NCBI RefSeq assembly: GCF_014852585.1
Contig: NZ_JACVBX010000004.1
Coordinates: 62,001 to 126,000 of the forward strand
DNA: 64,000 nt
Reading direction: 5' to 3'
Origin: Pseudomonas sp. PDM18
GTDB lineage: Bacteria; Pseudomonadota; Gammaproteobacteria; Pseudomonadales; Pseudomonadaceae
This document shows, in pieces, positions 1-9,376 of this stretch; within the stretch, counting starts at the first letter, position 1; the number at the start of each line of letters is the position of its first letter. Made by a program: the position numbers and the translations under genes. The notes under the pieces were generated by a model, which ran no database searches, was not told the DNA's origin, and was given only the letters and a program-made list of their open reading frames with translations.

Positions 1-685
1 GGCGAAAAAGCGTCTGATGCCCGGTGTGGCCGGGCACAAGGCTGGCGTGGATGCCGTTCGTGCGGTGATCAAGACCTGCGCCGAGGCAGGCGTCGAAGTG
101 CTGACGCTGTTCGCATTCTCCAGTGAGAACTGGCAGCGCCCGGCAGATGAGGTTGGTGCGCTGATGGAGCTGTTCCTCATGGCCTTGCGCCGTGAGGTGC
201 GCAAGCTCAGTGCCAACGGCATCCGCTTGCGCATCATTGGTGACCGCAGCCGCTTCGCTCCCGAATTGCAGGCGGCGATGCGCGAGGCAGAGGCACTGAC
301 CGCCAAAGGCGGCAGCATGCTGTTGCAGGTGGCAGCGAACTACGGCGGCCAGTGGGATATCACCCAGGCTGCCCAGCGTCTCGCCCGTGAAGTACAGGCC
401 GGCCATCTGGCGGCAGAGGAAATCACCCCGGAGCTGATCCAGGGCTGCCTCTCCACCGGTGACCAGCCGCTGCCCGACCTGTGCATCCGCACCGGTGGCG
501 AGCACCGCATCAGCAACTTCCTTCTCTGGCAGCTGGCCTATGCCGAGCTGTATTTCTCCGATCTCTACTGGCCCGACTTCAAGCACGAAGCCATGCAGGC
601 TGCGTTGCAGGACTATGCCTCTCGTCAGCGCCGCTTCGGCAAGACCAGCGAGCAGGTCGAGGCCGAGGCACCCCCGTCATGTTGA
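1..685 (+). CDS. uppS: Isoprenyl (undecaprenyl diphosphate) synthase, 5' end outside window
   Basis: Cis-prenyltransferase that condenses isopentenyl diphosphate units onto farnesyl diphosphate to make the undecaprenyl carrier lipid for peptidoglycan and O-antigen; cytosolic, membrane-associated. The frame is open from base 2, and 227 residues are visible. Family motifs seen are FAFSSENWQRP, RIIGDRSRF and the C-terminal LCIRTGGEHRISNF followed by AELYFSDLYWPDF. The N-terminal catalytic aspartate motif (MDGN) falls just before the window; the first visible residues, AKKRLMPGVAGHK, are what normally follows it. Its stop overlaps the cdsA start by 7 bases, so the two are translationally linked. 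The identification is secure; only the N-terminus is missing. Confidence 0.96.
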   Translation, partial: AKKRLMPGVAGHKAGVDAVRAVIKTCAEAGVEVLTLFAFSSENWQRPADEVGALMELFLMALRREVRKLSANGIRLRIIGDRSRFAPELQAAMREAEALTAKGGSMLLQVAANYGGQWDITQAAQRLAREVQAGHLAAEEITPELIQGCLSTGDQPLPDLCIRTGGEHRISNFLLWQLAYAELYFSDLYWPDFKHEAMQAALQDYASRQRRFGKTSEQVEAEAPPSC

Positions 686-1494
686 AACAACGAATCATCA
701 CGGCGCTGATCCTGTTGCCGATCGCGCTGGGTGGTTTCTTCCTGCTCGATGGTGCGGCGTTCTCGCTGTTCATCGGTCTGGTAGTCAGCCTCGGTGCCTG
801 GGAATGGGCACGTCTGGCCGGTTACAACGAACAGTCCGCCCGCGTTGGTTACGCCGCCGTCGTCGCTGCGCTGATGCTGGTACTGGCCTGGCTGCCGCAA
901 CTGGCAGGTGCGGTGCTCGTGCTGGCTCTGCTCTGGTGGGTCCTTGCCATCGTCATGGTGCTGACCTATCCGGATAGCGCGTCGAGCTGGGGTGGGCGCT
1001 GGCGCCGCCTGCTGATCGGCCTGTTGATCCTGCTGCCGGCCTGGCAGGGGCTGGTCCTGCTCAAGCAGTGGCCGCTGTCCAACTGGCTGATCGTTGCCGT
1101 GATGGTGCTGGTCTGGGCTGCCGACATCGGCGCCTACTTCTCCGGCAAGGCCTTCGGCAAGCGCAAGCTCGCCCCGCGCGTCAGCCCGGGCAAGAGCTGG
1201 GAAGGCTTCTTCGGCGGCATGGCGCTGTGCCTGGCGATCACCGTCGCCGTCTCCATCTACCGCGATTGGACTGTCCGTGAGCTGCTCCTGGCGTTGCCAT
1301 GCGCGGCCATCGTGGTGGCCCTGTCGGTCATTGGTGACCTGACCGAAAGCATGTTCAAGCGCCAGTCCGGCCTCAAGGACAGCAGCAACCTGCTGCCGGG
1401 GCATGGTGGCGTGCTGGACCGCATCGACAGCCTGACTGCAGCCATCCCGGTGTTCACCGCGTTGCTTTGGGCCGTGGGTTGGGGGACGCCGTGA
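679..1494 (+). CDS. cdsA: Phosphatidate cytidylyltransferase
   Basis: Makes CDP-diacylglycerol from phosphatidate and CTP, the branch point of phospholipid synthesis, in the inner membrane. The protein is 271 residues with about seven or eight hydrophobic segments. The CDP-diglyceride synthetase signature is at the C-terminus: S-x-F-K-R-x4-K-D followed by [12 protein letters not shown] start it at the ATG at 679, inside the uppS 3' end, giving [10 protein letters not shown]; the frame is open further upstream but that would read through uppS. Its TGA overlaps the GTG start of dxr (GTGA), typical of coupled translation. Length and start match the family. Confidence 0.95.
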   Translation: MLKQRIITALILLPIALGGFFLLDGAAFSLFIGLVVSLGAWEWARLAGYNEQSARVGYAAVVAALMLVLAWLPQLAGAVLVLALLWWVLAIVMVLTYPDSASSWGGRWRRLLIGLLILLPAWQGLVLLKQWPLSNWLIVAVMVLVWAADIGAYFSGKAFGKRKLAPRVSPGKSWEGFFGGMALCLAITVAVSIYRDWTVRELLLALPCAAIVVALSVIGDLTESMFKRQSGLKDSSNLLPGHGGVLDRIDSLTAAIPVFTALLWAVGWGTP

Positions 1495-2681
1495 GTCATC
1501 CGCAGTGGATCACCGTGCTGGGGGCGACCGGTTCGATTGGCCTCAGCACCCTCGACGTCATCGCGCGTCACCCTGATCGATATCGCGCCTTTGCGCTCAG
1601 CGGCTTTTCCCGGCTGGCTGAGCTTGAGTCGCTTTGCCTGCGTCATCGACCGCGGTTTGTCGTAGTGCCGGAGACAGAGCAGGCGCGTGCGCTGCAGGAT
1701 CGCCTGAGTTCCGCGGGCCTCGAAGCCTGGGTGCTGGTCGGCGAGGCTGGCCTTTGCGAGATTTCCGCCCATCCCGAAGTGGACGCGGTGATGGCGGCCA
1801 TTGTCGGTGCTGCTGGTCTGAAGCCTACTCTGGCAGCCGTAGAGACTGGCAAACGAGTCTTGCTTGCCAATAAAGAGGCGCTGGTGATGTCCGGCGCACT
1901 GTTCATGAATGCCGTGCGAGCCAGCGGCGCCGTGCTGCTGCCCATCGACAGTGAGCACAATGCGATCTTCCAGTGCATGCCGGCGGACTACGCCCGGGGC
2001 CTGGGGGAGGTCGGCGTTCGGCGCATCCTCCTGACCGCCTCGGGCGGCCCGTTCCGTGAAACCCCGCTGGAGCAACTGGCCCAGGTTTCGCCGGAGCAGG
2101 CCTGCGCACACCCTAATTGGTCGATGGGGCGAAAGATTTCCGTCGATTCGGCCAGCATGATGAATAAAGGTCTGGAGCTGATCGAGGCCTGCTGGCTGTT
2201 CGACGCGGCGCCGTCAAAGGTCGAGGTGGTGATTCACCCGCAAAGCGTTATCCACTCCCTGGTGGACTACGTCGACGGCTCGGTACTGGCGCAGTTGGGA
2301 AATCCGGATATGCGGACCCCTATTGCCCATGCCCTTGCCTGGCCGCAGCGGATCGATTCCGGCGTTTCGCCGCTTGACCTGTTCTCCATCGCCCGGCTGG
2401 ACTTCAGTGCGCCCGATGAGCGGCGTTTCCCCTGCTTGCGCCTGGCGCGCCAGGCAGCCGAAGCGGGCGGCAGCGTGCCAGCGATGCTCAATGCAGCGAA
2501 CGAGGTGGCCGTCGCGGCGTTCCTCGAGCAGCGCATCCGCTTCACGGATATCCCGGTTATCATCGACGAAGTGCTGAACCGCGAGGCACGCACGCCGGTC
2601 GAATCGCTCGATGCGGTGCTGGCGGCCGATCAGCGCGCACGCGGCGCTGCACAGGCGTGGTTGCAGGAACGCGGGCATTGA
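1491..2681 (+). CDS. dxr: 1-deoxy-D-xylulose 5-phosphate reductoisomerase
   Basis: Second step of the MEP isoprenoid pathway: NADPH-dependent conversion of DXP to MEP. The protein is 396 residues from a GTG start at 1491 that overlaps the cdsA stop. An upstream in-frame ATG (1467) exists, but homologues start close to the VLGATGSIG nucleotide-binding loop, as here. Visible motifs are the GATGSIG loop, [12 protein letters not shown], the metal-binding region [10 protein letters not shown], and the catalytic loop [21 protein letters not shown]. It supplies the isoprenoids used by the neighbouring uppS; ispD and ispF of the same pathway lie further along this window. Confidence 0.96.
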   Translation: MSHPQWITVLGATGSIGLSTLDVIARHPDRYRAFALSGFSRLAELESLCLRHRPRFVVVPETEQARALQDRLSSAGLEAWVLVGEAGLCEISAHPEVDAVMAAIVGAAGLKPTLAAVETGKRVLLANKEALVMSGALFMNAVRASGAVLLPIDSEHNAIFQCMPADYARGLGEVGVRRILLTASGGPFRETPLEQLAQVSPEQACAHPNWSMGRKISVDSASMMNKGLELIEACWLFDAAPSKVEVVIHPQSVIHSLVDYVDGSVLAQLGNPDMRTPIAHALAWPQRIDSGVSPLDLFSIARLDFSAPDERRFPCLRLARQAAEAGGSVPAMLNAANEVAVAAFLEQRIRFTDIPVIIDEVLNREARTPVESLDAVLAADQRARGAAQAWLQERGH

Positions 2682-2697
2682 GCCCGAGGAGGTAGCG

Positions 2698-4050
2698 ATG
2701 AGTGCCCTTTATATGGTGGTGGGACTGATTGTCGCCCTGGGCGTACTGGTCACCTTCCACGAGTTCGGACACTTCTGGGTTGCCCGCCGCTGCGGGGTCA
2801 AGGTCCTGCGTTTCTCCGTTGGCTTCGGCACGCCTCTGGTGCGCTGGCACGACCGCCACGGCACCGAGTTTGTCGTCGCTGCCATTCCCCTGGGCGGCTA
2901 CGTGAAGATGCTCGATGAGCGGGAAGGTGATGTTCCCGCCGAGCTGCTCGACCGCGCCTTCAATCGCAAGACCGTATTCCAGCGCATCGCCATCGTGGCG
3001 GCGGGGCCAATCGCCAACTTCCTGCTGGCTATCCTGTTCTTCTGGGTCCTGGCTATGTTGGGCAGCCAGCAGATCAAGCCGATCATCGGCTCCGTGGTAG
3101 CGAACAGTCCTGCGGCGACCGCCGGCCTGACGTCCGGTCAGGAGGTCGTGGCGGTGGATGGCGAGGCCGTTGACGGCTGGAGCGGCGTCAACCTGCAGTT
3201 GGTGCGCCGTCTCGGTGAAACCGGCGAGGTGAGCGTTTCGGTGCTGGAGCAAGGTTCGAGCGCTCCGGCCGTGCACCAGGTGCGCATCAGCTCCTGGCTG
3301 AAGAGCGAAGATAATCCCGATCCCATCGGTGGTTTAGGGATTCAACCGTGGCGACCCGCTGTCGCACCGGTAATCGCCGAACTGGACGAAAAAGGACCTG
3401 CCAAGGCTGCCGGTCTGCAGATTGGTGACCGGCTCGTCAGTCTGGATGGCCAGTCGGTCACGGATTGGCAGGAAGTGGTCTCGCGTGTCCGCGCCATGCC
3501 TGAAGGCAAGGTGACGCTGGGCATCGAGCGCGCAGGCCAGCGCGAGGAGCTTGCCCTGACCTTGGCGGCCAAAGGCGAGGGTAAGGCCCGTACCGGCTAC
3601 TTGGGCGCGGGTGTTGCGGGTGGCCAGTGGCCTCCGGAAATGCTCCGCGAAGTGAGCTATGGGCCGGTGGCAGCGGTGGGGCAGGCGCTCTCCCGAACCT
3701 GGTCCATGAGCCTGCTAACTCTGGATTCTCTAAAGAAAATGGTGCTCGGGCAGCTCTCGGTAAAAAACTTGAGCGGGCCGATAACCATTGCTAAAGTGGC
3801 GGGCGCTTCAGCCCAGTCCGGCGTAGGGGATTTTCTGCATTTCCTCGCCTATCTGAGCATCAGCTTGGGGGTTCTCAACCTGTTGCCGATTCCCGTCCTC
3901 GATGGCGGGCATCTGCTGTTCTACATGGTCGAGTGGGTGCGAGGTCGCCCACTGTCGGAGCGGGTCCAGGCTTGGGGGATGCAGATTGGCATCAGCCTGG
4001 TAGTCGGGGTCATGTTGTTGGCCCTGGTCAACGATCTGAGTCGACTGTAA
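2698..4050 (+). CDS. rseP: Site-2 intramembrane zinc protease RseP
   Basis: Inner-membrane metalloprotease that cuts anti-sigma factors (RseA/MucA type) after DegS/AlgW cleavage, releasing the envelope-stress sigma factor. It has 450 residues. HEFGH (H21, E22, H25) lies in the first membrane helix, two PDZ-like regions follow at about 115-190 and 220-300, and the C-terminal LDGG (D402) supplies the third metal ligand. The ATG at 2698 is preceded by a GAGGAGG ribosome site. It lies 16 bases after dxr and upstream of bamA, placing the stress protease beside the outer-membrane assembly genes whose failure triggers it. In pseudomonads this protease also controls alginate via MucA (known of the family, not visible here). 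Confidence 0.96.
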   Translation: MSALYMVVGLIVALGVLVTFHEFGHFWVARRCGVKVLRFSVGFGTPLVRWHDRHGTEFVVAAIPLGGYVKMLDEREGDVPAELLDRAFNRKTVFQRIAIVAAGPIANFLLAILFFWVLAMLGSQQIKPIIGSVVANSPAATAGLTSGQEVVAVDGEAVDGWSGVNLQLVRRLGETGEVSVSVLEQGSSAPAVHQVRISSWLKSEDNPDPIGGLGIQPWRPAVAPVIAELDEKGPAKAAGLQIGDRLVSLDGQSVTDWQEVVSRVRAMPEGKVTLGIERAGQREELALTLAAKGEGKARTGYLGAGVAGGQWPPEMLREVSYGPVAAVGQALSRTWSMSLLTLDSLKKMVLGQLSVKNLSGPITIAKVAGASAQSGVGDFLHFLAYLSISLGVLNLLPIPVLDGGHLLFYMVEWVRGRPLSERVQAWGMQIGISLVVGVMLLALVNDLSRL

Positions 4051-4068
4051 CCGCCCGTTGGTTTTCGG

Positions 4069-4091
4069 ATCTGCCGCCCTTTGCGGCAGAT
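4069..4091 (+). terminator. Hairpin between rseP and bamA
   Basis: A perfect 9-bp stem (ATCTGCCGC / GCGGCAGAT) with a CCTTT loop, followed by a pyrimidine-rich but broken T stretch (TCTCTATTT). It looks like a weak or partial intrinsic terminator, or an RNA-processing site, that could lower readthrough from rseP into bamA. Function is inferred from shape only. Confidence 0.5.
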
Positions 4092-4123
4092 TCTCTATTT
4101 GTCAGTTGGAATAAAAGGACTCC

Positions 4124-6499
4124 ATGAAACGCTTTCTGCTTCCCGCGGCCCTTTCCGCGCTGATGATCGCCCAGGTTCACGCCGAGTCCTTCACTGTTTC
4201 CGATATCCGGGTCAACGGCCTGCAGCGCGTGTCTGCCGGCAGCGTGTTCGCGGCGTTGCCGCTGAACGTGGGCGAGCAGATCGATGATCGCCGCCTGGTC
4301 GAAGCGACCCGCTCGCTGTTCAAGACCGGCTTCTTCCAGGATATCCAGCTCAGCCGTGATGGCAATGTGCTTATCGTCAACGTGGTCGAGCGTCCGTCCA
4401 TCTCCAGCATCGAGATCGAGGGCAACAAGGCCATCACCACCGAAGATCTGATGAAAGGTCTGAAGCAGTCCGGCCTCTCTGAGGGCGAAATCTTCCAGCG
4501 TGCGACCCTCGAAGGCGTTCGCAACGAGTTGCAGCGCCAGTACGTGGCGCAGGGCCGCTACTCCGCCGAGATCGAGACCGAAGTGGTGCCGCAGCCGCGC
4601 AACCGCGTCGCGCTGAAGATCAACATCAACGAAGGCACCGTGGCGGCCATTGCCCATGTCAACGTGGTGGGCAACACCGTCTTCTCCGAAGAAGACCTGA
4701 CTGACCTGTTCGAGCTGAAGACCACCAATTGGCTGTCCTTCTTCAAGAACGACGACAAGTACTCCCGCGAGAAGCTCTCCGGCGACTTGGAACGTCTGCG
4801 TTCCTACTACCTGGATCGCGGCTACATCCACATGGATATCGCCTCCACCCAGGTGTCCATCACTCCGGACAAGAAGCACGTCTACATCACCGTCAACGTC
4901 AACGAAGGCGAAAAGTACACCGTCAGCGACGTGAAACTCTCCGGCGACCTGAAGGTGCCGGAAGATGAAGTGAAGAAACTGCTGCTGGTGAAGAAAGGCC
5001 AGGTGTTCTCCCGCAAGGTGATGACAACCACTTCGGACCTTATCACTCGTCGCCTGGGTAACGAGGGTTATACCTTCGCCAACGTCAACGGTGTTCCCGA
5101 GCCGAACGACGAGAACAAGACCGTATCGATCACCTACGTGGTCGATCCGGGCAAGCGCGCCTACGTCAACCGCATCAACTTCCGTGGCAACACCAAGACC
5201 GAGGACGAAGTACTCCGTCGCGAGATGCGCCAGATGGAAGGCGGCTGGGCTTCGACCTACCTTATCGACCAATCCAAGCAGCGCCTCGAGCGCCTGGGTT
5301 ACTTCAAGGAAGTCAACGTCGAGACCCCGGCGGTTCCGGGCACCGACGACCAGGTCGACGTCAACTACAGCGTGGAAGAGCAGCCGTCCGGGTCGATCAC
5401 CGCGAGTGTGGGCTTCGCTCAGAGCGCCGGTCTGATCCTTGGCGGCTCGATCAGCCAGAACAACTTCCTGGGTACCGGTAACAAGGTCAGCATCGGCCTG
5501 ACCAAGTCCGACTACCAGACCCGCTATAACTTCGGCTTCGTCGACCCCTACTGGACCGTCGACGGCGTGAGCCTGGGCTACAACGCCTTCTACCGCAAGA
5601 CTGACTACGACAAGCTCGATGTCGACGTATCCAGCTACTCGGTGAACAGCCTGGGGGCTGGGGTCAGCATCGGCTACCCGATCAGCGAGACATCGCGCCT
5701 GACATACGGCCTGACCGTACAACGCGACGAAATCGACACCGGTGCCTATACCGTCGACGAGATCTTCGACTTCATCGAGAAGGAAGGCGACAGCTTCACC
5801 AACTTCAAGGCGTCCATCGGCTGGTCCGAGTCGACCCTGAACAAGGGCGTGCTGGCGAACCGTGGTCACTCCCAGAGCCTGGTGCTGGAATCCACCATTC
5901 CGGGCAGCGACCTGTCGTTCTACAAGCTCGACTACCGTGGCCAGATCTTCGCCCCGCTCACCGAGACCTACACCATGCGCTTCCATACCGAGCTCGGTTA
6001 CGGCGGCGCCTACGGCGACACTGATCGTCTGCCGTTCTACGAGAACTACTACGCGGGTGGCTTCAACTCGGTGCGCGGCTTCAAGGACAGTACCCTGGGG
6101 CCGCGCAGTACGCCGAGCAAGGCGCGCAGCAACGGCGACGGTCCTGATGCGGACGGCCGCTACACCGACCCGGATCAGGATCCGCAGGCCTTCGGTGGTA
6201 ACATTCTGATCACCGGCGGCGCCGAACTTCTGTTCCCGCTGCCCTTCGTGAAGGACCAGCGTCAACTGCGTACCGTGCTGTTCTACGACATCGGTAACGT
6301 GTTCGACACTGATTGCCCGATCTCCACTACCCAAGGTTGTGACGGCGTCAAGTTCCAGGACATGGCCATGTCCGCGGGTGTAGGTCTGACCTGGATCACC
6401 GCACTGGGCCCGCTGAGTTTCAGCCTGGCTACTCCGATCAAGAAACCGGATAACGCCGAAACCCAGATCTTCCAGTTCTCCCTGGGACAGACCTTCTAA
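4124..6499 (+). CDS. bamA: Outer-membrane protein assembly factor BamA
   Basis: Central beta-barrel of the BAM complex that folds and inserts outer-membrane proteins. It has 791 residues: a signal peptide ending near QVHA-ES (about residue 21), five POTRA domains to about residue 420, then a 16-strand barrel. The conserved VRGF motif of barrel loop 6 is present (NSVRGFKDS), and the protein ends in phenylalanine (SLGQTF), the classic outer-membrane C-terminal signal. It starts 73 bases after rseP, behind an AAAAGGA ribosome site. It is followed by the periplasmic chaperone gene skp, its functional partner. Identification is secure. Confidence 0.97.
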   Translation: MKRFLLPAALSALMIAQVHAESFTVSDIRVNGLQRVSAGSVFAALPLNVGEQIDDRRLVEATRSLFKTGFFQDIQLSRDGNVLIVNVVERPSISSIEIEGNKAITTEDLMKGLKQSGLSEGEIFQRATLEGVRNELQRQYVAQGRYSAEIETEVVPQPRNRVALKININEGTVAAIAHVNVVGNTVFSEEDLTDLFELKTTNWLSFFKNDDKYSREKLSGDLERLRSYYLDRGYIHMDIASTQVSITPDKKHVYITVNVNEGEKYTVSDVKLSGDLKVPEDEVKKLLLVKKGQVFSRKVMTTTSDLITRRLGNEGYTFANVNGVPEPNDENKTVSITYVVDPGKRAYVNRINFRGNTKTEDEVLRREMRQMEGGWASTYLIDQSKQRLERLGYFKEVNVETPAVPGTDDQVDVNYSVEEQPSGSITASVGFAQSAGLILGGSISQNNFLGTGNKVSIGLTKSDYQTRYNFGFVDPYWTVDGVSLGYNAFYRKTDYDKLDVDVSSYSVNSLGAGVSIGYPISETSRLTYGLTVQRDEIDTGAYTVDEIFDFIEKEGDSFTNFKASIGWSESTLNKGVLANRGHSQSLVLESTIPGSDLSFYKLDYRGQIFAPLTETYTMRFHTELGYGGAYGDTDRLPFYENYYAGGFNSVRGFKDSTLGPRSTPSKARSNGDGPDADGRYTDPDQDPQAFGGNILITGGAELLFPLPFVKDQRQLRTVLFYDIGNVFDTDCPISTTQGCDGVKFQDMAMSAGVGLTWITALGPLSFSLATPIKKPDNAETQIFQFSLGQTF

Positions 6500-6547
6500 T
6501 TGGCCGTATCGTTGTAATGACAACCATGCTTTGTGCAGGAGTGCATT

Positions 6548-7051
6548 GTGCGTAAGTTGACCCAGTTCGTCCTGATCACCGCCGCCCTGGCAGCGAGCCC
6601 CGCGTTCGCCGACATGAAGATCGCGGTGCTCAACTATCAGATGGCACTCCTCGAGTCCGATTCGGCCAAGCAGTACGCCGTCGACGCCGAGAAGAAGTTC
6701 GGTCCCCAACTGACCAAGCTCAAGGCCCTTGAAACCGACGCCAAGGCCCTACAGGACAAGCTGGTCAACGGTGGTAGCAAGATGTCCAACGCCGAGCGTG
6801 AAAAGGCCGAGGGCGACTTCAAGCAGAAGGCTCGTGACTTCCAGTTCCAGTCCAAGGAGCTGAACGAAGCCAAGGCCGTTGCTGACCGCGATATGCTGAA
6901 GAAGCTGAAGCCGAAGCTGGACCAGGCTGTCGAGGAAACCATCAAGAAAGGTGGTTATGACCTCGTGGTCGAGCGTGGTGCCGTGGTCGACGTCAAGCCG
7001 CAGTACGACATCACCCGCCAAGTCATCGAGCGCATGAACCAACTGCGCTGA
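6548..7051 (+). CDS. skp: Periplasmic OmpH/Skp family chaperone
   Basis: Periplasmic holdase that carries unfolded outer-membrane proteins to BamA. It has 167 residues with a cleavable signal peptide (about residues 1-22, ending ASPAFA-DM), then a charged alpha-helical body rich in Lys/Glu (about 40-125) that forms the tentacle coiled coils of the trimer. I choose the GTG at 6548 (MRKLTQ) rather than the ATG at 6533 because GCAGGAG sits at a proper distance upstream and the signal peptide then has a normal basic N-terminus. The stop shares one base with the lpxD ATG. Also called ompH or hlpA. Confidence 0.93.
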   Translation: MRKLTQFVLITAALAASPAFADMKIAVLNYQMALLESDSAKQYAVDAEKKFGPQLTKLKALETDAKALQDKLVNGGSKMSNAEREKAEGDFKQKARDFQFQSKELNEAKAVADRDMLKKLKPKLDQAVEETIKKGGYDLVVERGAVVDVKPQYDITRQVIERMNQLR

Positions 7052-8112
7052 TGATGACCGAGCTGTCCTTTACCCTCGCCGAACTGGCTGCGCAACTCGA
7101 TGCCGAGTTGCGCGGCGATCCCGCTCAGGTGATCAGCGGGCTGGCTACCCTGCAGGATGCAGGCGCCGGTCAGTTGAGCTTCCTGGCCAATCCGCAGTAC
7201 CGCAAGTTCCTCGAAGGCAGCAAAGCCAGCGCAATCCTGCTGACTGCCGCTGATGCCGAAGGCTTTACCGGCAATGCGCTGATCGTCCCCAATCCCTACC
7301 TGGCCTACGCCGGACTGTCCCACCAGTTCGACCGCAAGCCCAAGACGCCGGTCGGCATTCATCCCACCGCGGTGGTCGATGAAGGCGCACAGGTCGACGC
7401 GAGCGCCAGTGTCGGGCCTTATGCCGTGATCGAGGCCGGTGCGCAGATCGGTGCCAACGTCACCATCGGTGCCCACTGCTTCGTCGGTGCGCGCAGCGTG
7501 GTTGGCGACGGTGGTTGGCTTGCGCCGCGCGTGACGCTCTACCACGACGTGCGCATTGGCAAGCGCGTGGTGATCCAGTCCGGCGCCGTGCTGGGTGGTG
7601 AGGGCTTCGGCTTCGCCAACCACAAGGGCATCTGGCAGAAGATTGCCCAGATTGGCGGCGTGACCCTGGGTGACGACGTCGAGATCGGCGCCAACACCAC
7701 CATCGACCGTGGTGCGCTGTCCGATACCCTGGTGGGCAATGGCGTGAAGCTGGACAACCAGATCATGATCGCCCACAACGTGCAGATCGGTGATCACACT
7801 GCCATGGCCGGTTGCTGCGGGATTTCCGGCAGCGCCAAGATCGGCAAGCACTGCATGCTTGCCGGCGGTGTTGGCCTGGTTGGCCATATCGAGATTTGTG
7901 ACAACGTCTTCGTCACCGGGATGACCATGGTGACCCGTTCGATCACCGAACCGGGCTCCTACTCGTCCGGTACCGCCATGCAGCCTGCGGCTGAATGGAA
8001 GAAGAGTGCCGCGCGCATTCGTCAGCTGGATGACATGGCCCGTCGTCTGCAGCAGCTGGAAAAGCGCGTGGCCGCCGTGACCCCAAGTGGAGACGCTCCA
8101 TCAGATGCGTGA
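7051..8112 (+). CDS. lpxD: UDP-3-O-acylglucosamine N-acyltransferase
   Basis: Third step of lipid A synthesis: transfers a 3-hydroxyacyl chain from acyl-ACP to the 2-amino group of UDP-3-O-acylglucosamine. It has 353 residues. The N-terminal uridine-binding domain (about 1-100) is followed by a left-handed beta-helix of hexapeptide repeats (about 105-310) and a C-terminal helix with [16 protein letters not shown]. The active-site histidine region [12 protein letters not shown] is present. It starts with ATGATG overlapping the skp stop; either ATG could be used. It is the first of four consecutive lipid A/fatty acid genes. Confidence 0.96.
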   Translation: MMTELSFTLAELAAQLDAELRGDPAQVISGLATLQDAGAGQLSFLANPQYRKFLEGSKASAILLTAADAEGFTGNALIVPNPYLAYAGLSHQFDRKPKTPVGIHPTAVVDEGAQVDASASVGPYAVIEAGAQIGANVTIGAHCFVGARSVVGDGGWLAPRVTLYHDVRIGKRVVIQSGAVLGGEGFGFANHKGIWQKIAQIGGVTLGDDVEIGANTTIDRGALSDTLVGNGVKLDNQIMIAHNVQIGDHTAMAGCCGISGSAKIGKHCMLAGGVGLVGHIEICDNVFVTGMTMVTRSITEPGSYSSGTAMQPAAEWKKSAARIRQLDDMARRLQQLEKRVAAVTPSGDAPSDA

Positions 8113-8160
8113 TCCACGCATTTTATGGCGTTTCCCTTTTCTGAACAGGCTCCCCTGAAC

Positions 8161-8601
8161 ATGATGGACATCAACGAGATTCGCGAATACCTGCCTCATC
8201 GCTACCCCTTCCTGCTGGTGGATCGGGTGGTCGAGCTGGACATCGAAGGCAAGCGCATTCGCGCCTACAAGAATGTCAGCATCAACGAGCCGTTCTTCAA
8301 TGGCCACTTTCCCCAGCATCCGATCATGCCGGGCGTGCTGATCATCGAGGCCATGGCCCAGGCTGCCGGCATCCTCGGTTTCAAGATGCTCGACGTGAAG
8401 CCGGCTGACGGTACCCTGTATTACTTCGTTGGCTCCGACAAGCTGCGCTTCCGCCAGCCGGTGCTGCCGGGCGACCAGCTGCAGCTCAACGCCCAGTTCC
8501 TGAGCGTCAAGCGCGGCATCTGGAAGTTCGATTGCCATGCCACCGTCGATGACAAGCCGGTATGCTCGGCCGAAATCATCTGTGCGGAACGCAAACTATG
8601 A
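8161..8601 (+). CDS. fabZ: 3-hydroxyacyl-[ACP] dehydratase FabZ
   Basis: Dehydrates 3-hydroxyacyl-ACP in the fatty acid elongation cycle, competing with LpxA and LpxD for the same substrate, which explains its place between them. It has 146 residues with a hot-dog fold; the catalytic pair lies in [20 protein letters not shown] (His and Glu of the family). I start it at the ATG at 8161 ([17 protein letters not shown]), the usual family length. An in-frame ATG at 8125 would add 12 residues, and neither start has a good Shine-Dalgarno site. Its stop overlaps lpxA as ATGA. Confidence 0.95.
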   Translation: MMDINEIREYLPHRYPFLLVDRVVELDIEGKRIRAYKNVSINEPFFNGHFPQHPIMPGVLIIEAMAQAAGILGFKMLDVKPADGTLYYFVGSDKLRFRQPVLPGDQLQLNAQFLSVKRGIWKFDCHATVDDKPVCSAEIICAERKL

Positions 8602-9374
8602 GTTTGATCGATCCTCGCGCCATCATCGACCCGCGCGCAAAGCTGGCTGACGACGTAGAAGTGGGCCCCTGGTCCATGGTCGGGCCAGATGTGGAGATCG
8701 GCGAAGGTACGGTGATCGGTCCGCACGTGGTGGTCAAAGGCCCCACGAAGATCGGTAAGAACAATCGGATTTTCCAGTTCTCCAGCGTGGGTGAAGATAC
8801 CCCCGACTTGAAGTACAAGGGCGAACCGACTCGCCTGGTGATCGGCGACAACAATGTGATCCGCGAGGGTGTAACCATTCATCGCGGCACCATCCAGGAT
8901 CGCTCGGAAACCACCATTGGTGACCACAACCTGCTCATGGCCTATGTGCACATCGGCCATGACAGTGTGATCGGCAACCATTGCATCCTCGTGAACAACA
9001 CCGCGTTGGCGGGGCATGTTCACGTGGACGACTGGGCGATCCTTTCCGGCTACACCCTGGTGCATCAGTTCTGCCGCATCGGCGCCCACGCCTTCTCCGG
9101 CATGGGTACCACTATCGGCAAGGACGTCCCGGCCTATGTCACGGTCTTCGGCAACCCCGCCGAGGCCCGCAGCATGAACTTCGAGGGCCTGCGCCGTCGT
9201 GGTTTCAGCGCTGAGTCGATTCAGGCTCTGCGCCGGGCCTACAAGGTGGTCTACCGCCAGGGCCTGACGGTGGACGAGGCGCTGGCCGAGCTGGCTGAAG
9301 TCTCCGCGCAGTTCCCGGAAGTCGCGGTGTTCCGTGACTCCATCCAGAGCTCCACCCGCGGCATCACCCGCTGA
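8598..9374 (+). CDS. lpxA: UDP-N-acetylglucosamine O-acyltransferase LpxA
   Basis: First committed step of lipid A synthesis: adds a 3-hydroxyacyl chain to UDP-GlcNAc. It has 258 residues; hexapeptide beta-helix to about residue 190, then a helical C-terminal domain. The catalytic His is H121 in HIGHDSVIG. Met169 (in FSGMG) occupies the hydrocarbon-ruler position that is Gly173 in E. coli; in P. aeruginosa a methionine there restricts the enzyme to 10-carbon chains, so a C10 acyl preference is predicted. The ATG overlaps the fabZ stop (ATGA), and lpxB follows 2 bases after its stop. Confidence 0.97.
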   Translation: MSLIDPRAIIDPRAKLADDVEVGPWSMVGPDVEIGEGTVIGPHVVVKGPTKIGKNNRIFQFSSVGEDTPDLKYKGEPTRLVIGDNNVIREGVTIHRGTIQDRSETTIGDHNLLMAYVHIGHDSVIGNHCILVNNTALAGHVHVDDWAILSGYTLVHQFCRIGAHAFSGMGTTIGKDVPAYVTVFGNPAEARSMNFEGLRRRGFSAESIQALRRAYKVVYRQGLTVDEALAELAEVSAQFPEVAVFRDSIQSSTRGITR

Positions 9375-9376
9375 CC

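Noticed and set aside
4028-6709. An 893-codon open frame on the strand opposite bamA, and similar long antisense frames opposite accA/tilS, pyrG, dnaE and ccoN
   Set aside because: In GC-rich genes with strong third-position GC bias the antisense frame lacks stop codons by chance. The sense frames encode clear full-length families and the antisense products show no recognisable domain.
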